NCBI GenBank assembly: GCA_015056905.1
Contig: SVFI01000017.1
Location: 1-50,290 of the forward strand
Direction: 5' to 3'
Length of the DNA stretch: 50,290 nt
DNA from: Lachnospiraceae bacterium
Lineage (GTDB): Bacteria > Bacillota > Clostridia > Lachnospirales > Lachnospiraceae
This document shows positions 25,153 through 32,384 of the stretch, in pieces. Made by a program: the position numbers and the translations under genes. The notes beneath the pieces were generated by a model, which saw only the letters and a list, made by a program, of their open reading frames with translations, did not search any database and had not been told where the DNA came from. How positions within the stretch are numbered: the first letter of the stretch is position 1; the number at the start of each line of letters is the position of its first letter.

Positions 25153-26352
25153 TTATTTTTTAATTCTCCTTAACAGTTGTTCCCGGGGATATGAAACATC
25201 GGCATCCGTAAACCCCTTCCGATCCAGTGTTTCCTTTACCTGCCCGTAGTAAAACAAAGGAACCATAACATGCATATAGGCCGGATCCATCTGCTCCGGC
25301 GAAATGGACCCTGTTTTTTCTTTCCAATTGCTGTCAATATATCCCGATATCCGGACATCAAATATATTTTCCAGAAGCGCTTCGATCTGACGCCCTTTTG
25401 AAGACGCTCCCCAAATATAGCATTGTTTTTGAATGGTTTTAGGATCCTTCCCTATCCACCGCACAGCAATATCACGGATATATTCCGGCAATGCACTTTG
25501 CTCTTCGTAGTTTATCTCTCTTAATATATCTTCAAAGCGCATAATCACCGAGTGCAGCTCTAACAAATCCTCTATTTTTTTTCGATATCCGTCTGACATC
25601 CTAATATGGATCGACTCTAAAACCTTTGCCTTTACCTCATCAATCAAGTCCTGTCTTTTTTTCCAATGCTCTAACCCATGAATATTATGGCTGTGACTCT
25701 CTTCTCGCATCACATAAAAAAACATCTCATCCTGAATTTCTACAATTTTTCCATTATACAAAACCGGAAGGAGTAATTGAAAATTCTGTCCAACTTCCGT
25801 CTCATAAACCTTCCGATCATTCAGAGCACTAAAAAGCGCTTCTGTTCGAACCATATACAACCCATTGCACAAGCTCTGATATCCAAACAAAACATCTTCA
25901 AATAACGTCCCTACACTTTTCTCCGTCCCCAGTTTCGCGATTTCTGTTAAATCCGTCTCACGCACCAATACTCCCCTGCATTTTACAACCTGTGCATCCG
26001 GATTGTCACTCAGAGCCTTCACTTTCATCCCAATATGATCTTTGCTCAAATAGTCATCCGCATCCATCCACATACAGTATTCTCCCTGTACATGCTGCAG
26101 TGCGACATTTATGGCCGAAGCTGCTCCCCCGTTCTCTTTCCGATAATACTCCATCCGCATTCCCGCACCGGCAAGTCTGTCCACATAAGACAAAGCAATC
26201 TCCTCTGTACGGTCCGTCGAACCATCATCAACAAAAATAAGTTGAATCTTTGTATAAGACTGACTTAATATTGAATCAAAAAATCGCTCTATATAGTTTT
26301 CCCCGTTAAAACACGGGACCATAATACTGACAAGTCCTTCTTTCACCTGCAT
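25153..26352 (-). CDS. GT2 glycosyltransferase with C-terminal Rossmann-like module
   Basis: First gene of the 14-gene glycan cluster. The 399-residue product has a GT2 domain (about 1-250: LVSIMVPCFNGENYIERF, FVDDGSTDRTEEIALSYVDR, ENGGAASAINVAL, YCMWMDADDYLS), a helical stretch, and a C-terminal module (about 300-399) with QCYIWGASSKGRQIEALLE and ISGYIDSNWKE. It is likely the first or an early sugar transferase. A GGTGGAG lies five bases before the ATG, and a SigD-like promoter begins about 40 bases upstream. Confidence 0.85.
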   Translation of the reverse strand: MQVKEGLVSIMVPCFNGENYIERFFDSILSQSYTKIQLIFVDDGSTDRTEEIALSYVDRLAGAGMRMEYYRKENGGAASAINVALQHVQGEYCMWMDADDYLSKDHIGMKVKALSDNPDAQVVKCRGVLVRETDLTEIAKLGTEKSVGTLFEDVLFGYQSLCNGLYMVRTEALFSALNDRKVYETEVGQNFQLLLPVLYNGKIVEIQDEMFFYVMREESHSHNIHGLEHWKKRQDLIDEVKAKVLESIHIRMSDGYRKKIEDLLELHSVIMRFEDILREINYEEQSALPEYIRDIAVRWIGKDPKTIQKQCYIWGASSKGRQIEALLENIFDVRISGYIDSNWKEKTGSISPEQMDPAYMHVMVPLFYYGQVKETLDRKGFTDADVSYPREQLLRRIKK

Positions 26353-26391
26353 ACAATCTCCACCCTACTTCACAGAAAGTCTACACCATAT

Positions 26392-26418
26392 GTATCGGCA
26401 CAAATCCCCAAATAGTAA
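26392..26418 (-). promoter_or_regulatory. SigD-like promoter heading the glycan cluster
   Basis: The minus strand carries a perfect SigD -10, GCCGATAC, with TTAC 15 bases upstream as a poor -35. It is 40 bases before the first gene of the 14-gene cluster. The good -10 and exact position support it; the -35 does not. Confidence 0.5.
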
Positions 26419-26423
26419 AGTTT

Positions 26424-26477
26424 CTTTATAAAAAGTAAATAAGGCGTGTAATAAGTCTACACTTACTACACGCCTTA
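26424..26477 (-). terminator. Rho-independent terminator after the secreted-protein gene
   Basis: A perfect 11-bp stem, TAAGGCGTGTA (26440-26450) with TACACGCCTTA (26467-26477), has five more inner pairs (TAAGT/ACTTA). It is followed on the minus strand by a T-rich run. It separates the 26495-28110 unit from the glycan cluster. Confidence 0.85.
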
Positions 26478-26494
26478 AAATCAACTTATAAAAA

Positions 26495-27502
26495 TTATCT
26501 TGTCACAGTTCCTTTATAGGTCTGTCCGTCATAAACAGCAACAACTTCGTGTGTTCCGACTGTCGGAGAACCACTGACTGTTACAGAACCCTGGCTGCTG
26601 ACTACGAAAGTCTTAGAAGCACCGTCTACTGTTACAGAAGTAAGCTTAGAAGCAACTACATTTTCACCAGCAACCGGACGGAATACGATTCTGTCACTTG
26701 ATGCATTGTACATCAATGTTGCAAAAGCAACGCTGTCTGAATGCTGAGAGAAATCCCATGTCACTTCTACAGAACCTGCTACGATACCATCTGCAGACCA
26801 GTCACCTGCTGTGTTGGCAGCACCTGTTAATCTGAATTCGTATGTGCTGAATTCTGATTCATCAACATCGTCTTTTAATTCATATACATACTTGTCATTT
26901 GTTGAATCATAAACTACCTGGAAGTTGGACTCATCTGTTCCTTCCATAGAAGCTGTCAATGTTGCAGAACCATTTTCATCCATAGCTACTTCATTCGGTG
27001 TGGTTGCAGTATCTTTGATAGCAAGATAGATGCTTGCAGATGTATCATCCGCAAATGTCTTATCATCTGTAACTGTGATACCTTCTAACTCTGTCAGTTC
27101 AGCTGTAATCTTAATATCAACATCTGTACTTCCTTTGTTAACCGCTTTAATCGGATCAGAAGTATTTGTGTAAGTTCCGTTTACTGATACTGAGTTACCG
27201 GAAACATTTGCAAAATACATAGAGTAAGCATTTGGGAACTTCTCCTCTGTATAATCGTCTTTTGCCTGACCGTTCTCAATAGACTGTTTGATTAAGTTTT
27301 CCGGGTCGAGAATGAAGTCATATGTGCCTTCTGCTGCAGATGTAGGAACCTCTACTTCGAATACATCTGTCTGTACACTACCTTCGAATTCGCCATCGCC
27401 TGTGGATGAACCGCCTGCTGCAAGTGCAACCATATTCAAGCTGAATGCCAAAATCGTTGCCATAGCCAATGCTACGTACTTTTTGAATTTTCTACTTTCC
27501 AT
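26495..27502 (-). CDS. Secreted surface-type protein, function unknown
   Basis: The 335-residue protein has a signal peptide (KFKKYVALAMATILAFSLN, cleavage after VALAAG). The rest is acidic and Thr/Ser/Asp-rich and looks all-beta: an N-terminal region with VQTDVFEVEVPTSAAEGTYD and LDPENLIKQSI, a middle with alternating strands, and a C-terminal 80 residues like an Ig-type fold (LTSVTVDGASKTFVV, GTHEVVAVYDGQTYKGTV). The style resembles abundant Firmicute cell-surface or fibre proteins such as the camelysin/TasA kind, but no family is certain. There is no sortase motif. A strong GGAGGG precedes the ATG. Its operon partner is the membrane protein just upstream; their shared promoter is SigD-type. 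Confidence 0.75.
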   Translation of the reverse strand: MESRKFKKYVALAMATILAFSLNMVALAAGGSSTGDGEFEGSVQTDVFEVEVPTSAAEGTYDFILDPENLIKQSIENGQAKDDYTEEKFPNAYSMYFANVSGNSVSVNGTYTNTSDPIKAVNKGSTDVDIKITAELTELEGITVTDDKTFADDTSASIYLAIKDTATTPNEVAMDENGSATLTASMEGTDESNFQVVYDSTNDKYVYELKDDVDESEFSTYEFRLTGAANTAGDWSADGIVAGSVEVTWDFSQHSDSVAFATLMYNASSDRIVFRPVAGENVVASKLTSVTVDGASKTFVVSSQGSVTVSGSPTVGTHEVVAVYDGQTYKGTVTR

Positions 27503-27543
27503 AATTAATTCCCTCCTTGAAATTTTGGATTATTGGTTTTAAG

Positions 27544-28110
27544 TTAGCCTGCCACCAGAAGTTTGACCGAAACCCGCACGGTACTGAGCGTTTCCTGATT
27601 CTCATCCACCAGATGATACACCACTACCGCATTGTACATGCCCGCATCAAGATCCTTCGTCAGTGTTATGTTGTCCACATGTTCTCCTACCGGAAGAATC
27701 GGCGATTGATAGATAACCTCTTCCTCTTCCCCGAGCAAAACATCAAAGTAAACATCGAACTCATTGTGCTCCGAATTCTCTACATAAGCATTGGACGAAG
27801 CTGCCGTTCCGTTCTCAAATTTCCATTCCGAATTCATCTTGACGGTATAGCTTGCCGCTGGAGCCGCAACCGGCTCTTTTTCGATCTCTTCGAGAACCTC
27901 ACCGACATTCTCCTGTGTCACTACCCTGCCGCGCTTCTCTTCATCTTCCTTCGGCCATAACAAATAAATGATAATCGCCAAAAGAAGTAGTAAAAGCAGG
28001 CATAGAATAACAATCGCCGTTCTCTTGCCTCTGTCCTTCTTCGTTTCGTTGCTTACTTCCCGGTTTACAACTTCCTGATTTACAGCTTCCTGCGTTTCAG
28101 TAGAACTCAC
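27544..28110 (-). CDS. Single-pass membrane protein, partner of the secreted protein
   Basis: The 188-residue protein has a cytoplasmic N-terminus of about 30 residues, one membrane helix (TAIVILCLLLLLLLAIIIYL) and a stop-transfer KEDEEKRGR. An external domain (about 85-188) follows with VKMNSEWKFENGTAASSNAY, FDVYFDVLLGEEEEVIYQSP and VVVYHLVDENQETLS. I do not recognise the family. The domain looks like a beta-sandwich that could dock or chaperone the co-encoded secreted protein 41 bases downstream. It heads the unit behind a SigD-type promoter. Confidence 0.7.
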   Translation of the reverse strand: MSSTETQEAVNQEVVNREVSNETKKDRGKRTAIVILCLLLLLLLAIIIYLLWPKEDEEKRGRVVTQENVGEVLEEIEKEPVAAPAASYTVKMNSEWKFENGTAASSNAYVENSEHNEFDVYFDVLLGEEEEVIYQSPILPVGEHVDNITLTKDLDAGMYNAVVVYHLVDENQETLSTVRVSVKLLVAG

Positions 28111-28209
28111 GTGAAAAAGCCTCCTTGTTCATATTTAAGAGCCCTCCGTGGCTCAATAAATATCCTATTTGTGTACACTTGTTACGCGTATTTTTCCTGT
28201 ACAGTCTGT

Positions 28210-28236
28210 ATATCGGCATTTGCAATTGAAAAATTA
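28210..28236 (-). promoter_or_regulatory. SigD-type promoter of the secreted-protein unit
   Basis: TAAT-N15-GCCGATAT on the minus strand has a perfect -10, ideal spacing and one mismatch in the -35. It lies about 100 bases before the membrane-protein gene. The surrounding gap, 28111-28412, shows nothing else beyond AT-rich sequence and the ribosome-binding site AAGGAGG at its left edge. Confidence 0.7.
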
Positions 28237-28412
28237 ACCACTTTTTCATTTTTTTAATTCTATGTAACACAAATACCAAATCACAGCTGTCGAGCTTCCA
28301 TTCAACAAGTGTTTTGATTCAATAATTATAATATTATACGCTTTTTTTGTCAATTTAATTCTTTAACCGAACAGAGCATGAGACTTCACTTTTTTCACAT
28401 TTTGTCCCATTC

Positions 28413-29558
28413 TCAGAATGTCTTTTTAAATAAAAGTTCATTGATTTCTTGCGTAAAACAAATCGCCCCCGGATAATTTAAATGCTCGAAATCCTGCCAA
28501 TATTGCTTTTTCTTAGAAATATCGTGATATGTATAGTCAAGATATTCAAACTCTACAACCTTCTGCATTTCCTGCATAATTCCTTCAAACTCTTGCTTCC
28601 AGCCATCATATAATGACTCGGATTGCTTTAAAGCAAGTTCATACAAAGGCATTAACAACACCGTAATCCTTGCTTCCGGCCAAAGCTCTTTTATTAACAG
28701 AAGCATCTTTTTAAAATACTCAATATTTTCCTGTATTGTATCATCAAACCGCTTTCTTACAATACTCTTGTTATAATCGTATTCCAACACTGCGTTATCA
28801 TCAACAACCTGATTACGACGATAAATCGTCGGAAAAGTTTCAAAATCCTTATAATCATCCACCTGATGCACATCACAGAAAACTTGCCGCCACAAATCCA
28901 ATTTATGTTCTGTAATCCCCTCAAATCTTTTACCGAAAATTTCATCCTTCAGCGCCTTACATTTCTCTTCGTCAAAATAATGTGCATCATCAAAAATTCC
29001 ACTCCACTGATAATATCTAAGCGCGGAACGTGACTTTGAAGCATCATAATTAAAGTAAGTATAACGAAACATATCGATGATTACATATTTTACATTCTGT
29101 AATTTATGATGATAATTCTCCACAGCATATTTCAACGTTTTATAATTATAATAAATATCTTGAGCAGACACCGACAAATTTGCAAAAGGAATCTCAAAAA
29201 CATCCGAAATCAATCCTACTTCTGCATGCGATAAACCCAACACCAATCCCTCAAATGAGGAAATACGCGGATTCATCAAAACCCTGTCCGTTCTCCGGTA
29301 TGGAATTGTCGCGTTATATATCCTCCAAAAATCAAGTATGAGCCCGTCAGAAATATAATTAGAAGCCCATTCCATAATTTCCCATCTCATTGTTTTATCT
29401 TTAATAGCGACAACAACACAGGACACCTGTTCCCAAACAACATCATTCAACAGCTTAACAGAACTTGGAAGTTCCCAAAAAATCATCTTTACAGGATTCT
29501 TCAAACATCTTTGTATATAATCTGCTTCCTGTACCCGTGTTATCACAATTGACTGCAT
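28413..29558 (-). CDS. SGNH-like protein, function unknown
   Basis: The 381-residue protein has no signal peptide. Near residue 110 it has LVLGLSHAEVGLIS, where SGNH hydrolases have the GDS block, and near the C-terminus DFEHLNYPGAICFTQEINEL, like their D-x-x-H block. Between lie segments such as VKYVIIDMFRYTYFNYDASK and ITVLLMPLYELAL with the right strand order. Similar proteins act on surface glycans. The Asp of GDS is replaced, so activity is uncertain. The ATG at 29558 is chosen because GGAGA lies six bases upstream; the upstream in-frame stretch has no such site. Confidence 0.5.
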   Translation of the reverse strand: MQSIVITRVQEADYIQRCLKNPVKMIFWELPSSVKLLNDVVWEQVSCVVVAIKDKTMRWEIMEWASNYISDGLILDFWRIYNATIPYRRTDRVLMNPRISSFEGLVLGLSHAEVGLISDVFEIPFANLSVSAQDIYYNYKTLKYAVENYHHKLQNVKYVIIDMFRYTYFNYDASKSRSALRYYQWSGIFDDAHYFDEEKCKALKDEIFGKRFEGITEHKLDLWRQVFCDVHQVDDYKDFETFPTIYRRNQVVDDNAVLEYDYNKSIVRKRFDDTIQENIEYFKKMLLLIKELWPEARITVLLMPLYELALKQSESLYDGWKQEFEGIMQEMQKVVEFEYLDYTYHDISKKKQYWQDFEHLNYPGAICFTQEINELLFKKTF

Positions 29559-29655
29559 AATAAATCTCCATTTATTAACTTCGTTAGATTTTATAATTAT
29601 AAAAAAATCCATAGGAAAAGACAAGGTAGTTTCTTTTCGCAAAACGCCCTGTCTC

Positions 29656-30354
29656 TCACAACCCCATCTTCCCCAAAATCCCGTCCACCGTCACTCCCGG
29701 ATGCGTCAGATAAAGACGGCAAATCTGCTCCGACAGTTCCAAGCTGATTTTATATTTTTTGGCAATTTGCGCCGCGCTCTTGTTGCGTTTGATATCTTTT
29801 ACCACACGGATGACCAACGTTTTCATCTCGCCCGGAGAAACCTCACGCATCTCGGATTTCGTCTTTCCGGTCTGTATATCTATCCTTTGAACAATCATTT
29901 CAGAAGTCTCAGAGGAGCCCCCGCCGGAAGCATCCAAAACAGCCATCGTCACCGGCAAACGGAAACGAACCGGTCCGCAGCTTCCCGGATTAAGAAAAAG
30001 CGTTTTCTCGACACGAAGTTCCTCATACTTGTGCGAATGACCGAAAACAACAAGATCGTATCCGCCGCCATCCGTCAAGACATGCGAAGGAATATCTCTT
30101 TTATCATGCACCATAAAAATGCGCAGTCCTTCCCACTTGGTATCTACTACATCCGGAATCCCTTTTTCCACCGCCCATTTCCCGTCATTGTTTCCCCGTA
30201 CAGTCAGCATTGGCTTACCCAAAGCATCCAGCGCATCATAAACAGCCGGCGAGCAGATGTCGCCGGCGTGTAAAATCACATCACATTCTTTCAGTTGTTC
30301 CACCACTTCCCTGCGGAGTAAATTATGAGTATCAGAAATCACAGCAATTTTCAT
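29656..30354 (-). CDS. YfcE/MJ0936-type metallophosphoesterase with extra C-terminal domain
   Basis: The first ~150 residues contain all the phosphoesterase metal motifs: ISDTHN, LHAGDICS, VRGNNDGKW, VHDK and VVFGHSHKYEE, then LNPGSCG. Such enzymes are cytoplasmic phosphodiesterases, often annotated YfcE. The 232-residue protein is about 65-70 residues longer than usual. The extra part (about 165-232) is helical with a helix-turn-helix look (NKSAAQIAKKYKISLELSEQ), suggesting nucleic-acid or protein binding. It lies 8 bases after the Cys-rich membrane protein gene. Confidence 0.85.
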   Translation of the reverse strand: MKIAVISDTHNLLRREVVEQLKECDVILHAGDICSPAVYDALDALGKPMLTVRGNNDGKWAVEKGIPDVVDTKWEGLRIFMVHDKRDIPSHVLTDGGGYDLVVFGHSHKYEELRVEKTLFLNPGSCGPVRFRLPVTMAVLDASGGGSSETSEMIVQRIDIQTGKTKSEMREVSPGEMKTLVIRVVKDIKRNKSAAQIAKKYKISLELSEQICRLYLTHPGVTVDGILGKMGL

Positions 30355-30362
30355 AAAACCAC

Positions 30363-31091
30363 CTATTTGATTACTTTCTTAAGCTGACAAATCTTATCCT
30401 TACAGTTCGCACATTGCAGATTCCTGTTCGAACCATAGAAGAATCGTTCCGGATGTCCGGCGTAAATCACTTCCCATTTAATCAGTACAATGCAAGCTGT
30501 AAAAAACAGACTCCAGCTGTAAAAATTACGGATAAAAAGCATCGGGGTAAACATCATAAAATGGCCCCAGTCATAAATACGACAATTGACGCAACAGCGA
30601 TTTTTCATAATAAAACTCTGGAACGGGCAGAAAAACAAAATGCAGATATAATCGCTGAGAAAATAAAACACAGTCAGCATAAGCAAATCTGCCTCATCCA
30701 TAATTCCGTTCAAATACAGAACACCGAAAATCGCATTAAAGATAAGCCAGATCAGCATGACAATCCAAGCTCTTGCATTCTGATTTTTCACAAACTCAAG
30801 GAGTTCAGCCGGAGAATAATCGCTCACCTCATCGTATTTCTTTTTCTCCGCTTTACGGAATGCCATGGATAGTGTTTCTGTCGGAAAAATATGTCGGATC
30901 ATCATGACCATAAACACAAACCAAAGCACATGGAGCGGCGTAATCCCCATCATGACAGGTTGCGTCATCAGCTCGAACATAAGCGGCTTATTTGTTATGT
31001 ACAACACAAAAACTCCGACAAAAATCGAGAGCCGGATTACGAATTTAATGAGATATGCACGAAGTGTTTTTGTTTTTTTCATACACGTCAT
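30363..31091 (-). CDS. Cys-rich integral membrane protein
   Basis: I do not recognise a named family. The 242-residue protein has about five hydrophobic segments (FVIRLSIFVGVFVLYI, HVLWFVFMVMMIRHIF, WIVMLIWLIFNAIFGVLYL and others) and two cysteine clusters: CCVNCRIYDWGH at a loop near residue 165 and CANCKDKICQL at the C-terminus. These could bind a metal or iron-sulfur cluster at the membrane. The gene is separated from the radical SAM gene upstream by a terminator and lies 8 bases before the phosphoesterase, so it is probably co-transcribed with the latter. Confidence 0.7.
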   Translation of the reverse strand: MTCMKKTKTLRAYLIKFVIRLSIFVGVFVLYITNKPLMFELMTQPVMMGITPLHVLWFVFMVMMIRHIFPTETLSMAFRKAEKKKYDEVSDYSPAELLEFVKNQNARAWIVMLIWLIFNAIFGVLYLNGIMDEADLLMLTVFYFLSDYICILFFCPFQSFIMKNRCCVNCRIYDWGHFMMFTPMLFIRNFYSWSLFFTACIVLIKWEVIYAGHPERFFYGSNRNLQCANCKDKICQLKKVIK

Positions 31092-31107
31092 AAAATACCT
31101 TTCTGAT

Positions 31108-31142
31108 TAAAAACCCTCTGTGCAAACATCTCACACAGAGGG
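31108..31142 (-). terminator. Terminator after the radical SAM gene
   Basis: A perfect 9-bp stem, CCCTCTGTG (31114-31122) with CACAGAGGG (31134-31142), is followed on the minus strand by a run of five Ts. It ends transcription of the radical SAM gene before the membrane protein gene. Confidence 0.85.
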
Positions 31143-31168
31143 CTTCGTTTATCTTTTATCCATTGTAA

Positions 31169-32233
31169 TTATACGATCTTATAGCAATCGCCCATAAGCT
31201 TCATATCACACTCGCCCACACATTTGATTTTATCTTTTGCAAACAAGTGCTGATAACGGAATTTCTTGTACGGCTCGCCCTCCCAGATTTCCTTGAGACT
31301 CTGTGTATTCGTATCACCAAATACGATTTCATTGTTGAAATCTTCCATACACATTGTGGCTTCGCCGTTTGATTTAATCGTCATTGTCATCCACGGATGC
31401 TTGCAGATTTCAGACCAATGAATAGAGTTTGTACCATGGAAATCTTTTCTGTACCACTGGCAGTCCTCACTCTTAAGATAAATATAAACATCAAGATCTT
31501 TAAACGCATCCAAAAGCTTGTCGAAATCTTCTTTCTGGTGCGTACGGTTTAAGTCAAGCATCGTGATTACAACGGTCGTGTTAAGACCCTTTTCCTCTTT
31601 GTATTTGAGCACCTGCTTAATCTTTTCATAACTCTCCGTAAAGTTAGAAGCCTGTCCTCGCACCTGTTTGTGAAGCTCATCATCTACACTCTCTATCGAA
31701 TATTTGATGTAATCCAAACCATTATCAAGCATTTCATACGTTCTCTCAAGATTGATATTCGCCGGATTACAGCTGAAGTATGAGTAAAAGCCCTTTTCAT
31801 GAAGAATCTTTACATACTCTCCCATATGCACATCAAGAAGCGGATCGCCGTATCCGTGAAGCTGAATTACCTTTGGAATGATATAAAGGAAGAAATGGTT
31901 CTCACTCATCTCATCTTCATAGATACCATATGTCTTCTCGCAGAATGTTCTCCATGCTGCCCACTCCTCCTCCGTATGCGGGCGAATCTGGTCCACAACA
32001 TTTAAGAATGTCTCGCGGTCAATATCCTCATTACAACGCGTCATCATCGTTGTTCTCGGACACATTTTACAGCGCATATTACAGCGGTTCGTTGTCTCAA
32101 TATTATAAACGACCGGTTCGCTGCTGCGAATCGCCTCTAATTTAGCAAACATCTCGTCTGCCGTGTACTCTTTATTCTCATCAAGTTCTTTGATAAGCTC
32201 ATGAAATCGCATATAAAATCCAATATCTAACAT
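31169..32233 (-). CDS. Radical SAM/SPASM domain protein
   Basis: The 354-residue protein has the radical SAM cluster motif CNMRCKMC near residue 49 and a C-terminal SPASM-like part with ICKHPWMTMTIKSNGEATMC, MEDFNNEIVFGDTN and CVGECDMKLMGDC, which would bind an auxiliary cluster. SPASM enzymes mature peptides or anaerobic sulfatases, and several modify small molecules. No precursor peptide or sulfatase gene is adjacent, so the substrate is open. An insert of about 45 residues after the first motif (VDQIRPHTEEEWAAWRTFCE region) is unusual. It is divergent from the secreted protein on the plus strand. Confidence 0.85.
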   Translation of the reverse strand: MLDIGFYMRFHELIKELDENKEYTADEMFAKLEAIRSSEPVVYNIETTNRCNMRCKMCPRTTMMTRCNEDIDRETFLNVVDQIRPHTEEEWAAWRTFCEKTYGIYEDEMSENHFFLYIIPKVIQLHGYGDPLLDVHMGEYVKILHEKGFYSYFSCNPANINLERTYEMLDNGLDYIKYSIESVDDELHKQVRGQASNFTESYEKIKQVLKYKEEKGLNTTVVITMLDLNRTHQKEDFDKLLDAFKDLDVYIYLKSEDCQWYRKDFHGTNSIHWSEICKHPWMTMTIKSNGEATMCMEDFNNEIVFGDTNTQSLKEIWEGEPYKKFRYQHLFAKDKIKCVGECDMKLMGDCYKIV

Positions 32234-32316
32234 GTCAGTTCTCCTTTTTGTAAAATATGCATTTGTCTTATTATAGCATATCTTTTCGGAAAGAAAATAT
32301 CCTTATTTTCTTTTTA

Positions 32317-32346
32317 TTGAAAGAATGTGTTGCCGAGTGGTATAAT
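32317..32346 (+). promoter_or_regulatory. SigA-type promoter of the secreted multidomain protein
   Basis: TTGAAA-N18-TATAAT on the plus strand, with a perfect -10, lies 38 bases before the ATG at 32385. It is the clearest housekeeping promoter in the window. Confidence 0.75.
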
Positions 32347-32384
32347 TTATTTACATTTATAAACTTATGAGAAGGAGAATTTCT

